Shown here: positions 18,610 to 26,357 of the stretch, in pieces
Layout of the letters: the number at the start of each line of letters is the position of its first letter
Position numbering within the stretch: position 1 is the stretch's first letter
Position numbers and translations under genes: made by a program
The notes under the pieces: model-generated
Seen by the model: only the letters and a program-made list of their open reading frames with translations
What the model was told of the DNA's origin: nothing
The model's database searches: none
Assembly (NCBI RefSeq): GCF_002258785.1
Contig: NZ_NOYI01000008.1
Coordinates: 62,001-126,000, forward strand
DNA from: Rhodococcus sp. 06-235-1A
Lineage (GTDB): Bacteria > Actinomycetota > Actinomycetes > Mycobacteriales > Mycobacteriaceae
Length of the DNA stretch: 64,000 nt
Reading direction: 5' to 3'

Positions 18610-18698
18610 ATAGTCGCGGGGCCGGGCTTCAAAACCAAACGGTTGCGTCTTTTATTTTCGATTGCGCACCGACCGGCTTCGTGCGTAATTATGAATGA

Positions 18699-18977
18699 AT
18701 GGATCCCTTTCACGCGCTGGTGTTGCTCAACGCGGTCTTCGCCTGTGCGGCATGGAGCCTCGCGAAACCGAGTTGGCCCGCTGCCTGCGCACTGACGATC
18801 AGCTCGATTCTGTGGCTGTTCTTCAACCACCCCATCGAGGGCCGGGTGCTCTACTCGATCGACTACCAGACTGGTGTCACGGAGTCCGATTTCGTGTCGG
18901 CGGCCGGCCTGCTGCTCGCAGCCGCCACGATAATGCGCTCGATGCGAAGCCGGTCGGCCGGCGCGCCACCGAACTGA
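18699..18977 (+). CDS. Small membrane protein, unknown
   Basis: A 92-residue protein with three hydrophobic stretches (about 5-22, 27-43, 65-80) and a basic tail. The ribosome binding site is weak. A longer overlapping frame at 18695-19042 has arginine-rich, non-protein-like composition and is rejected. It follows the lipoprotein gene by 89 nt, in a spacer that is also relatively AT-rich. No function can be assigned. Confidence 0.6.
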   Translation: MDPFHALVLLNAVFACAAWSLAKPSWPAACALTISSILWLFFNHPIEGRVLYSIDYQTGVTESDFVSAAGLLLAAATIMRSMRSRSAGAPPN

Positions 18978-19053
18978 AGTACAGACTGCTGCGTTCGGAC
19001 TTCAGCGCCAAGCCGGCCTTCGATGTGGTGCGGGGTTCCTAGCGCTGGATGCT

Positions 19054-19998
19054 TCACGGAACGAGCACAATCCGGCCGAACACCTGCCCATCGTCCATTC
19101 GACGATGAGCCTCTGCTGCCCTGTCGAGTGGTAGAACCTCGTCGACGACGGCATGGAGACGGCCGGCTGCGAAGAGATCTGCTCGCACCCGGTCTCGTTC
19201 GGCTGTGGGGATGGTGTCGAGGCTCAGCATGCTGACCGTCAACGATCGGCGAAAGTTGCGCATCAAGGTGGGGACGATCTCGGCCGGTGGACCTCCGACA
19301 ACACCGACGACAACGAGGCGTCCGTTGTCGGCGAGCCGTTCCACGAAGTCCGAAAATTGCTGCCCTCCAACGATGTCCACGATCACATCGAACGTATCGG
19401 GCCCATCGCCGTGCCCATCGCGATCCAACACGTGAGTAGCTCCGAAAGACTTTAGCTTTGCACCGCGCTCGGCCGAGGACGTCGCGACCGACACCGACGA
19501 CGCTCCCGCTTTGGCGGCCAGCTCCACCGCGGCAATACCGATGCTCCCACCCGCCCCGCGCACCAGTACCGACTCACCTTGGACGAGTCGCGCACGGTCG
19601 AGTGCGAAATGCGCTACCGGACCGGCAGATCCGAGCGTCACGGCGTCGATACTGGATAGGCGCTCGGGCAATGCCACCACGTCGGCCAGATCGGCGACCG
19701 CCTGTTCGGCGTAGCCACCGCCCATGCCGGTGAACGCCCACACCCGTCGCCCCATCCAGCTCGCGTCCACACCCTCGCCGACATCGGTGATCACACCGGC
19801 GACTTCGCTGCCCGGGATATGTCCGGCACTCAGCCCGAGGGTGCCGAGGGTGCCGCGGCGAACGATGGCGTCGACGCCTCCCACTCCGATTGCCTCTGCG
19901 CGAATCTGGACCTGCCCCGCCGACGGAATGGGCGTCGGCACCTCCACGACCTGCATGCCATCGGAACTTCCGAACGTCTGTATCGCTATTGCTTTCAC
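19054..19998 (-). CDS. NADPH:quinone reductase-like MDR-family oxidoreductase
   Basis: A 314-residue medium-chain dehydrogenase/reductase. It has the quinone oxidoreductase pattern: PGSEVAGVITDVGEGVD near 60, and the nucleotide-binding loop VRGAGGSIGIAAVELA near 145. No structural or catalytic zinc Cys cluster is present, so it is the zinc-free class that reduces quinones or enals with NADPH. The GTG start at 19998 has GGAGG 6 nt upstream. It is divergent from a TetR regulator, with a palindrome between them, so it is probably that regulator's target. Confidence 0.88.
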   Translation of the reverse strand: MKAIAIQTFGSSDGMQVVEVPTPIPSAGQVQIRAEAIGVGGVDAIVRRGTLGTLGLSAGHIPGSEVAGVITDVGEGVDASWMGRRVWAFTGMGGGYAEQAVADLADVVALPERLSSIDAVTLGSAGPVAHFALDRARLVQGESVLVRGAGGSIGIAAVELAAKAGASSVSVATSSAERGAKLKSFGATHVLDRDGHGDGPDTFDVIVDIVGGQQFSDFVERLADNGRLVVVGVVGGPPAEIVPTLMRNFRRSLTVSMLSLDTIPTAERDRVRADLFAAGRLHAVVDEVLPLDRAAEAHRRMDDGQVFGRIVLVP

Positions 19999-20051
19999 AT
20001 CTGCCTCCGGTCGATTCGAGTTCCGCCGACGTTAGTGGACACCCCCGTCCG

Positions 20052-20061
20052 TTTACGTAAA
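20052..20061. promoter_or_regulatory. Candidate TetR operator (TTTACGTAAA)
   Basis: A perfect 10-bp palindrome 10 nt before the TetR start at 20071 and 53 nt from the divergent oxidoreductase start. Its position suits autoregulation and control of the oxidoreductase. At 10 bp it is short for a TetR site, and flanking symmetry is weak. Confidence 0.45.
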
Positions 20062-20070
20062 GTGAGAGCC

Positions 20071-20709
20071 ATGGTCGAAGAATTGACTCGTCTGCGCTCG
20101 GACGCCGAGAACAATCGGGACCGCATACTCGAGGTTGCGCGCGAGGTGTTCGCCTCGGACGGACTCGCGGTGTCCATGCGTGAGGTTGCGCGCCGGGCGG
20201 AGGTCGGCCCCGCCACTCTGTATCGCCGCTTCCCGACCAAGAAGGATTTGATCCTCGAGGCTTTCCTCTCAGAATTCCGGTTGTGCCGCAACATCGTTGC
20301 GAGCGGGTGTGCCGATCCCGACCCGTGGCGCGGGGTGTGCAGTGTGATCGAAGAACTCAGCGAGCTCAATGCGAGGAATCAGGGATTCACCGAAGCATTC
20401 ATGGCCGAGTACCCCGGCACCGTCGATCTCTCGACGCATCGCGACGACGCCCTACGCGGGTTCACCGGACTCGCGGCACGCGCGCAGCGGCAGGGGAAAC
20501 TGCGATCCGACTTCGTCGTCGACGATCTAGTTCTGTTCCTCAGCGCCAATCGGGGACTCTCGACTCTCTCGACCGAGCACCGCGTCCAGGCCGCCCGACG
20601 ATTTGCGGCCCTGATGATCGACGGACTGCACGCGTCGCCGACCAACCAGGCGTTGCCGAGCTCGCCCCAACTCGGAGCGAGCTCGCTGCTGCAAGGTCGA
20701 CATCGTTGA
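20071..20709 (+). CDS. TetR/AcrR-family repressor
   Basis: A 212-residue regulator. The N-terminal HTH is textbook: RDRILEVAREVFASDGLAVS, then MREVARRAEVGPATLYRRFP and TKKDLILEAF. The C-terminal ligand domain ends in a polar tail. ATG 20071 is chosen because the family motif begins about 15 residues later; the open frame upstream lies inside the divergent oxidoreductase. It most likely represses that gene and itself. The ligand is unknown, perhaps an electrophile or quinone. Confidence 0.88.
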   Translation: MVEELTRLRSDAENNRDRILEVAREVFASDGLAVSMREVARRAEVGPATLYRRFPTKKDLILEAFLSEFRLCRNIVASGCADPDPWRGVCSVIEELSELNARNQGFTEAFMAEYPGTVDLSTHRDDALRGFTGLAARAQRQGKLRSDFVVDDLVLFLSANRGLSTLSTEHRVQAARRFAALMIDGLHASPTNQALPSSPQLGASSLLQGRHR

Positions 20710-20742
20710 CGGATCGGATCCGTGGCGATTCGGCCTAGCAGG

Positions 20743-20757
20743 TGGAACACCGTTCCA
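20743..20757. promoter_or_regulatory. Operator copy 1 of the TGGAACAnTGTTCCA family
   Basis: TGGAACACCGTTCCA is an imperfect palindrome (6-bp perfect arms) 19 nt before the TetR gene at 20777. The same site occurs twice before the TetX-like gene, tying this regulator to itself and to that target. Confidence 0.7.
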
Positions 20758-20776
20758 GCTGTGACAGGATCTGCGC

Positions 20777-21439
20777 ATGCCGAACTCGAAGCCGACACCC
20801 GCTCGACGTTCCGATGCCCTGTCCAAGGACCGCATCGTGCAGGCGGCGATCGAGATGCTAGACGAGGGCGGCACCGACAGTCTGACGTTTCGCACTCTCG
20901 CCGCGCGTCTGTCCACCGGGCCGGGAGCGCTGTACCACCACGTCAGCAACAGAGACGATCTGCTCGCGGCAGCGGCGGAAGCCGTCATGGCTTCGGTCTT
21001 CGAATCCCCGCCCGAGAACGAGGCGGCAGAACAAGGCGTCCGCGGCGTGATGATGAGAGTGTTCGACGCGATCACCACGCGGCCATGGGTGGCCACGCAA
21101 CTCGCCGCCGCTCCGTGGCAGCCGGCCGTCCTACATCTGTTCGACCGCATCGGAACCGAACTGGACGCACGTGGAGTGTCGGAGGATGCGCAGTTCGACA
21201 CCGCGTCCGTGCTTCTGTATCACGTTCTGGGCGTTGCGAGTCAGCGCGATGCCGGGAGGCAACTGGCCGCAACCGTGACCGACCGCGTGGCATTTCTCGA
21301 CTCTTTGCGTTCCGGGGTCACGGACACCGGGGACTATCCGTTCCTGACCCGGATCGCGTCGCTGTTCGCGGGTCATGACGACCGGGAGCAGTTTCGGGCC
21401 GGAATCGACATCATCTTGGCCGGCATCGACCATCCCTGA
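20777..21439 (+). CDS. TetR-family regulator of the adjacent TetX-like gene
   Basis: A 220-residue TetR protein. The HTH reads SKDRIVQAAIEMLDEGGTDS, then FRTLAARLSTGPGALYHHVS and NRDDLLAAA, the His-His variant typical of TetR-class repressors with a TetR_C-type effector domain. It lies 100 nt upstream of the flavin monooxygenase gene on the same strand. Matching palindromes sit before both genes, so repression of both and relief by the monooxygenase substrate are inferred. Confidence 0.88.
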   Translation: MPNSKPTPARRSDALSKDRIVQAAIEMLDEGGTDSLTFRTLAARLSTGPGALYHHVSNRDDLLAAAAEAVMASVFESPPENEAAEQGVRGVMMRVFDAITTRPWVATQLAAAPWQPAVLHLFDRIGTELDARGVSEDAQFDTASVLLYHVLGVASQRDAGRQLAATVTDRVAFLDSLRSGVTDTGDYPFLTRIASLFAGHDDREQFRAGIDIILAGIDHP

Positions 21440-21471
21440 ACCGAAGGCGTTCGCCGCATCACCGTCTCCGC

Positions 21472-21520
21472 TTGACAGTCTTGGAACAGTGTTCCATTCT
21501 GTTTTGGAACACTGTTCCAA
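21472..21520 (+). promoter_or_regulatory. Promoter with two tandem operators for the TetX-like gene
   Basis: TTGACA (21472-21477) and CATTCT (21495-21500) form a plausible -35/-10 pair with 17-bp spacing. A perfect palindrome TGGAACAGTGTTCCA (21482-21496) fills the spacer. A longer one, TTGGAACACTGTTCCAA (21504-21520), lies just downstream near the expected transcription start. Centres are 23 bp apart, about two helical turns, which suits cooperative binding of two repressor dimers on one face. Confidence 0.75.
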
Positions 21521-21539
21521 ACAAGCAACGGAGACATCC

Positions 21540-22673
21540 ATGACTTCATCCATCACGATCATCGGCGCAGGACTGGGCGGCCTGATGCTGGCGCGGGTAC
21601 TGCACGTTCACGGAATCGCCGCCACGGTGTACGAGGCCGACGCCGCGGCCGACGCGCGCACACAGGGCGGACAACTCGACATTCACGAGAACGACGGGCA
21701 AATTGCCCTCGCCTTCGCCGGGCTCACAGAACAGTTCCGCGCCATCATTCACGAGGGAGGCGAAGCGACACGCGTCCTACGCCCCGACGGAGCGGCTCTG
21801 CTCGACGAACCCGATGACGGCACCGGAGGTCGACCGGAAGTACTGCGCGGCGAACTACGACGCATCCTGCTCGAGTCCCTGCCTGCCGACACCGTTCGAT
21901 GGGGGCACAAGCTCACCTCGGTGTGCCCATTGGGCAACGGGCAACACGCGATCGAGTTCGAGAACGGAACCACGACGGTCAGTGATCTGCTCGTCGGTGC
22001 CGACGGTGCGTGGTCACGAGTGCGACCCTTGCTCTCCGACTCCGTACCCGACTACGTAGGCACCGTCTTCATCGAGACCTATCTTCACGACGTCGACGTA
22101 CGCCACCCCGCCACAGCCCGTGCAGTCGGTGGTGGTGCGATGTTCGCCATGACGCCGGGCAAGGGAATCTCCGTGCATCGCGAGACCGGCGACATCCTGC
22201 ACACGTACGTTCAGCTCAACCGCAGCACCGACTGGATCGACGCGATCGACTTCACCGACACCGCGTCCGCTATTGCAACCATTGCAGCCGAATTCGACGG
22301 CTGGGCACCGGAATTGACGGCGTTGATCACCGACGGGGCGACCCCGCTCGTTCCCCGCAGGATCTTCACACTGCCCAACGACCACCGCTGGAATCACACC
22401 TCAGGGGTGACACTCCTCGGCGACGCCGCACACCTGATGCCTCCATCCGGCGACGGCGCGAATCTGGCGATGTTCGACGGTGCCGAACTCGGTCGCGCGA
22501 TCTCCGATCACCTCAGCAACATCGACGCAGCGTTGTCGGAGTACGAGAAGTCCATGTTCGCCCGAAGTGAAGCGGTAGCTGTCCAGGCACACGAGACGCT
22601 CGACCTGTGCCTCGGGGATCGATCCCCGGTCGGGCTGATCGACCTGCTCACCGGCGTGAACAGCGGTGTGTGA
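21540..22673 (+). CDS. TetX-like FAD-dependent monooxygenase
   Basis: A 377-residue class A flavoprotein monooxygenase. The FAD Rossmann motif is ITIIGAGLGGLMLARVL. A TetX-type segment GGQLDIHENDGQIAL follows near 45, and the second FAD motif LLGDAAHLMPPSGDGANL lies near 300. The TetX family hydroxylates tetracyclines, but most relatives act on other aromatics or secondary metabolites, so a resistance phenotype is not established. ATG 21540 follows the operators directly. Expression is probably controlled by the TetR at 20777. Confidence 0.87.
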   Translation: MTSSITIIGAGLGGLMLARVLHVHGIAATVYEADAAADARTQGGQLDIHENDGQIALAFAGLTEQFRAIIHEGGEATRVLRPDGAALLDEPDDGTGGRPEVLRGELRRILLESLPADTVRWGHKLTSVCPLGNGQHAIEFENGTTTVSDLLVGADGAWSRVRPLLSDSVPDYVGTVFIETYLHDVDVRHPATARAVGGGAMFAMTPGKGISVHRETGDILHTYVQLNRSTDWIDAIDFTDTASAIATIAAEFDGWAPELTALITDGATPLVPRRIFTLPNDHRWNHTSGVTLLGDAAHLMPPSGDGANLAMFDGAELGRAISDHLSNIDAALSEYEKSMFARSEAVAVQAHETLDLCLGDRSPVGLIDLLTGVNSGV

Positions 22674-23243
22674 TCACTTGTTGCCGAGTGCATTTCGGCG
22701 CTGGCGATGATTGGCCACGTTGATGCGGTTGCCGCACAGATCCGGCATGCAATAGCGCCGTCGACCGCCACGACTGACGTCGACGAACACGCCGTTGCAC
22801 GTCGGTGACGCGCACCCACGGAATCGCTCGAATCCGAGCATCCGCAGGGCACTCAGCAGGGCGTAGCCCGTGAACACGGTCAATTCTTGCGCGACCGTGT
22901 CGACGCCGTCGGTCGTTGCCTGCCAGCGCCATCCGTTGCCCTCGACTTCGACGAGTTCGACGTGATGCGGAACCGTCGACAGCAGCTCGTGCGTGAGATC
23001 GACCAACTCGCCCGGCGACGAGGCGTCGACGATCGGTCGCAGGCGCTCGCGGAGAGCCCGGACCTGCTCCAGATCGTGTTCGTCGGGCGCTTCTGTCTGC
23101 ACGTCGTTCTCGACGAGGAAGGCATGCAGGGACTCGGAGTCGCGCAACTGGTCGCCGGCCACCACCCACACCGCCGGCGACGTGTTCACGAGTTCGGTCG
23201 CGAACGCGGCACCCTGGATGTAATCGTCCAAAAGGGCTTGCAC
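22674..23243 (-). CDS. CGNR zinc-finger protein with ABATE-like domain
   Basis: A 189-residue protein. The N-terminal region (about 10-120) matches the ABATE-type stress-associated domain. The C-terminus has a treble-clef zinc finger: FRGCASPTCNGVFVD, then RRRYCMPDLCGNRINVANHR with the eponymous CGNR. These proteins are believed to be DNA-binding regulators. The GTG start has AGGAGG 6 nt upstream, the strongest ribosome binding site in this area. It abuts the stop of the TetX-like gene and is transcribed toward it. Its targets are unknown. Confidence 0.9.
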   Translation of the reverse strand: MQALLDDYIQGAAFATELVNTSPAVWVVAGDQLRDSESLHAFLVENDVQTEAPDEHDLEQVRALRERLRPIVDASSPGELVDLTHELLSTVPHHVELVEVEGNGWRWQATTDGVDTVAQELTVFTGYALLSALRMLGFERFRGCASPTCNGVFVDVSRGGRRRYCMPDLCGNRINVANHRQRRNALGNK

Positions 23244-23308
23244 CCCTTACCTCCTGTAGCTACCGTAACCGAATAAGTTCACTTTACTCCCTTACGAACG
23301 ATCCCGGT

Positions 23309-23710
23309 ATGACGACGCGACAGCACTGCAGCTCCACCGCCGACGGCTACGGGCATCCCCTCACCGACGCACTCGTCGACGCACGCGATCACCTACGCCG
23401 AGCTACGACGGCCGCGTCTCGAACACCTCTGGTGGGTGCCGACCTGTACTGGGCTCTCGGAGTGCTCGGCCAATGCACGTCCGCCGCCAACGACGTCATC
23501 GAACGAATCGGCATCGACGCAGCTGGGCAGCTGTCCGGTGGTTCCGATGCGGACGACTCCGGTCCGGTCACGACGGCACGCGATACCGCGCTGGTCTCTG
23601 CGGTCCTCGCCCTTGCCACCGCCTCCGCCCGCTGCCAGTCGGTGACAGCCGCCGTCGCCGACGCCCAGATCGCCGTCACCGATCTCGGTTCAGCTTCCTC
23701 GACGGCGTGA
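23309..23710 (+). CDS. Hypothetical protein, Ala/Ser/Thr-rich
   Basis: A 133-residue acidic protein, largely predicted helical, with segments LTDALVDARDHLRRAT and VSAVLALATASARCQS. No signal peptide, membrane helix or known motif is visible. It is divergent from the CGNR gene, with 65 nt between starts. GC-rich codon positions are consistent with coding. I do not recognise it. Confidence 0.6.
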   Translation: MTTRQHCSSTADGYGHPLTDALVDARDHLRRATTAASRTPLVGADLYWALGVLGQCTSAANDVIERIGIDAAGQLSGGSDADDSGPVTTARDTALVSAVLALATASARCQSVTAAVADAQIAVTDLGSASSTA

Positions 23711-23925
23711 CGGTATCGATCGCAGGACATAGCGCAGCACACGCAGACGAACCACACCCTGTGTTACGAAATATGCCAGACCAGACATCTACCCCAGATA
23801 GGGCATCGAGCGAGAGAAGGAGTAGGCACCTTCATCCGGGGATTCCCTCCGATCGAGGCGTCGAGTGGAGTGTTTTATGCAAGCCTTCGGTGGTCTCATG
23901 TAGTACTGGAGATGGATGCGCTCTG
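23711..23925. other. 215-base intergenic region with one dispersed-repeat copy
   Basis: No gene is supported here. The 12-mer CGTCGAGTGGAG occurs at 23859-23870, in the same orientation as copies at 43595-43606 and 44162-44173. A promoter for the following membrane protein may lie here, but I cannot fix it. Confidence 0.4.
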
Positions 23926-24759
23926 ATGCACCCGGTGATTGACTCTCTCTCCGTGAGTCATTCGATGAGTGTGTCCGTCACCCGAAGCCGCTGGTCGATC
24001 GTCGTATTGGCATGTGCCGGGGCGGCGTTGGTAGCCGCGTTCGTTCTGGGCCCGGCCGCGTTGCTGCGCGGAACCTATCCCCAGTTTCAAGATCACTCCG
24101 CCATGGGCGAGCTTCTGGGCCGCGGCTTGGTCGACTACTGGGAAAGCGGAGTCCGCACCTACCCTGCCGGTTTGGCGGAGATGGTGGACTACTGGTTCGA
24201 CTGGCACGCCATCAAGATCGTCATCTCGGTGCTGCTGACCGTCGTACTGGGTCTGCTCGCGGCGACTCTGTGGCGGCGATCTCTGACGGCCGGCGTAGGT
24301 TACGTGGTCGCTGCGGCCACTACGACTGTGCTGTCACTGTTTTCGGTATTCCTGGCTGTGCTCAACATCCAGTCGACGGTTGCACCAGTCGTCGCGCTAC
24401 TGCCGATGCTCACCGATGACAACGCGCAAGGGCAGACCGCGCGATCGCTGATCCAAAACGGTGTGCAGAGCGGAGACTCCAGGCCGCCTCTGCTCGAGTT
24501 GCTCACACAGGTGAAGCACTACAACTGGGCGGTGATCGTCGCTACCGTCGTGGTGATTGCTGTCGTCGGCACAGCAACCGCCATCGCGTTCCGACGCTAC
24601 AGATCGGCGGACGCCACCGACGGTCCTCACCGTCGGATGTTCGTCGTCCTGGGACCGCTCGGTGCAGTGATGACCATCGTGATGGCACTGCTGTCGATCG
24701 CGGCCGTCGTGGCGGTCGTCGATCCTGGCGCCGCTCTGCTCGGCGCAATTGGCCTATGA
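23926..24759 (+). CDS. Polytopic membrane protein, unknown
   Basis: A 277-residue protein with four strong membrane helices (about 25-48, 95-118, 122-147, 200-222) and probably a fifth at 240-270. An extracytoplasmic domain sits between the first two. The start at 23926 is one option; ATG 23965 would shorten the protein by 13 residues and neither has a clear ribosome site. The long open frame upstream to 23473 overlaps the previous gene and is not protein-like. Its stop lies 2 nt from the end of the convergent membrane gene. Confidence 0.72.
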   Translation: MHPVIDSLSVSHSMSVSVTRSRWSIVVLACAGAALVAAFVLGPAALLRGTYPQFQDHSAMGELLGRGLVDYWESGVRTYPAGLAEMVDYWFDWHAIKIVISVLLTVVLGLLAATLWRRSLTAGVGYVVAAATTTVLSLFSVFLAVLNIQSTVAPVVALLPMLTDDNAQGQTARSLIQNGVQSGDSRPPLLELLTQVKHYNWAVIVATVVVIAVVGTATAIAFRRYRSADATDGPHRRMFVVLGPLGAVMTIVMALLSIAAVVAVVDPGAALLGAIGL

Positions 24760-24761
24760 CT

Positions 24762-25169
24762 CTATTGCCGGCTGCGATCGCGGGCCCGCGCGCGGAACTC
24801 GCCGATCGCGAGGACGGTCAACGCGACCCCCAACAAGGTGAGGGGAACTTGGGCAAGTGGAGCGTAGATGTCGAGTACGACGATCTGCCACACCACCCAC
24901 CCAATGGTCACGAACCCCACCAACGCGACGCACACCGCGGCTTCGGAGGCGTCGACGAGCACGGCAGCCACGCAGATCAACGGCACGATACCGAGAAAAA
25001 TCAGCACGAACAACCCGGAGATGCGGTAGTCCCAGGTGTGCCACGAAGGAAGCATTCCGACGTTCAGCCCCAACGACCGCCCGCTGGGGTCGGAAGTCAA
25101 CGACACTCCATTGAACGTCCCGGCTGCGCCCAGCAGAATCAGCAACGCCACCGTCGAGAGTTTCTTCAC
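24762..25169 (-). CDS. Small four-helix membrane protein, unknown
   Basis: A 135-residue protein starting at a GTG (VKKLSTVALLILLGAAGTF). Hydrophobic stretches occur at about 5-20, 45-68, 72-95 and 100-122, with a basic tail. The conserved-looking SWHTWDYRISG lies on the loop before the second helix. The open frame continues upstream to 25703, but that part is the antisense of the VOC gene. It may work with the convergent membrane protein. No function is assigned. Confidence 0.65.
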   Translation of the reverse strand: MKKLSTVALLILLGAAGTFNGVSLTSDPSGRSLGLNVGMLPSWHTWDYRISGLFVLIFLGIVPLICVAAVLVDASEAAVCVALVGFVTIGWVVWQIVVLDIYAPLAQVPLTLLGVALTVLAIGEFRARARDRSRQ

Positions 25170-25283
25170 GGTGGCGTCATGTCTTCGTCGTCCTTCGGTC
25201 GTGGCCGCCGCACCCCGGCGTAGCTGTCGATCCTGCCAGAACGAGGCCGTTCGGTCTTGTTCTATTCGAGAAAGGCGCACCCG

Positions 25284-25727
25284 ATGAACATCAAGCTCGA
25301 GAATATCGGCATCGCTGTCCGCGACATCGAAGCCACGATCGGCTTCTTCACAGAACTCGGCCTCACGGTTCTCGGTCGGGACACCGTCAGCGCGGAATGG
25401 GCCGACACCGCCGTCGGCCTCGACGGCAACCACGCCAAGATCGCGGTCCTGCAAACCCCGGACGGCCTCGGGCGTATCGAGCTGTTCGAGTACATCCATC
25501 CCGACGCCATCGAGACGTCGCCGACGCTGCCCAACGAAATCGGAATGCACCGCATCGCCTTCTCCGTCGACGACATCGACGACGCTCTTGCGATTGCGGC
25601 ACGCCACGGTTACTTTCCCCTGCGAGGCGTGGCCAACTACGAGGGCGTCTACAAGCTGACCTACCTCCGCGGGCCGAGCGACATTCTTCTGATGTTCGCC
25701 CAATCGCTCTCAGCACCAGCAAGTTAG
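25284..25727 (+). CDS. VOC-family protein (glyoxalase/dioxygenase fold)
   Basis: A 147-residue single-module vicinal oxygen chelate protein. It starts MNIKLENIGIAVRDIE and has a second half-site IGMHRIAFSVDDIDDALA near 90. His is present at the second metal position (HRIAF), but the first strand has Asn-Ile-Gly instead of the usual His, so classical two-His-one-Glu metal binding may be lost. Start at ATG 25284 with GAGAAAGG upstream. Related proteins act as glyoxalases, dioxygenases or binding proteins; the substrate is unknown. Confidence 0.82.
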   Translation: MNIKLENIGIAVRDIEATIGFFTELGLTVLGRDTVSAEWADTAVGLDGNHAKIAVLQTPDGLGRIELFEYIHPDAIETSPTLPNEIGMHRIAFSVDDIDDALAIAARHGYFPLRGVANYEGVYKLTYLRGPSDILLMFAQSLSAPAS

Positions 25728-25741
25728 TCGACGGGCGCTGA

Positions 25742-26284
25742 TCACCCACCGACGTGCGGCGGACGCCGATCGCTGCCGAGCACGTCGTGCAATTCCCCGA
25801 GCAGACGTCGCAGTAGCGATTCGAGCTGCTCGCGCTCTGCCGCAGTGAGATTGTGAAGCAGTTCCGCCTCACGTCCGAGGACCTCGTCGACGAGGTGTTC
25901 GACTGTGCGATGGCCTGATTCGGTGAGTTCGATATCGACCTGCCGCGATCGATCCACACGAGGTTGCCGAATGACCAAGCCCTGCTGTACTGCACGATCG
26001 ACGCGTTGGGTGATCGCGCCGGCAGTGACGAGCGCTGCGTCGGCGAGTTCCCGGGTGCTGAGCCGGTATGGGGGCCCGGCTCGGCGAAGCGTCGACAACA
26101 AGTCGAGGATGGCCGAGTCGGCTCCGGACTGCCTCAGCAGGCGAGCCCGATCGTCACCGAACAGTTTGGCTGCGTGAGCAATTCGAGTGACGATCGGAAT
26201 CGAGTCGACCGGAGTATCCGGGCGCTCTCTGGTCCACGCGATCGCAATTGCGTCGATGGGGTCGTTCGGGTCGAGATCGGGCAT
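25742..26284 (-). CDS. MarR-family regulator
   Basis: A 180-residue winged-helix regulator. The DNA-binding core reads YRLSTRELADAALVTAGAIT and then QRVDRAVQQGLVIRQPRVDR, with the wing RSRQVDIELTESGH, as in MarR proteins. A long N-terminal extension precedes it. It is divergent from an SDR gene and a 32-bp palindrome lies 24 nt upstream of its start, so it most likely represses both genes. Confidence 0.9.
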   Translation of the reverse strand: MPDLDPNDPIDAIAIAWTRERPDTPVDSIPIVTRIAHAAKLFGDDRARLLRQSGADSAILDLLSTLRRAGPPYRLSTRELADAALVTAGAITQRVDRAVQQGLVIRQPRVDRSRQVDIELTESGHRTVEHLVDEVLGREAELLHNLTAAEREQLESLLRRLLGELHDVLGSDRRPPHVGG

Positions 26285-26308
26285 TCGTCGCTCCCGGCTG
26301 TCACGGCA

Positions 26309-26340
26309 TGTAGTCTTGTTTAGGTCTAAACAAGACTACA
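26309..26340. promoter_or_regulatory. Perfect 15-bp-arm palindrome, MarR operator
   Basis: Arms 26309-26323 (TGTAGTCTTGTTTAG) and 26326-26340 are perfect complements around a 2-base spacer. It lies between the divergent MarR and SDR genes, 17-24 nt from their starts, so bound repressor would block both promoters. The inner half-sites TTTAG/CTAAA resemble MarR-type sites. Confidence 0.85.
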
Positions 26341-26357
26341 ACGTCGAGGAGACCGAA

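Noticed and set aside
21540..22673. Definite tetracycline resistance gene
   Set aside because: Only the TetX-like superfamily is supported; many relatives do not act on tetracyclines.
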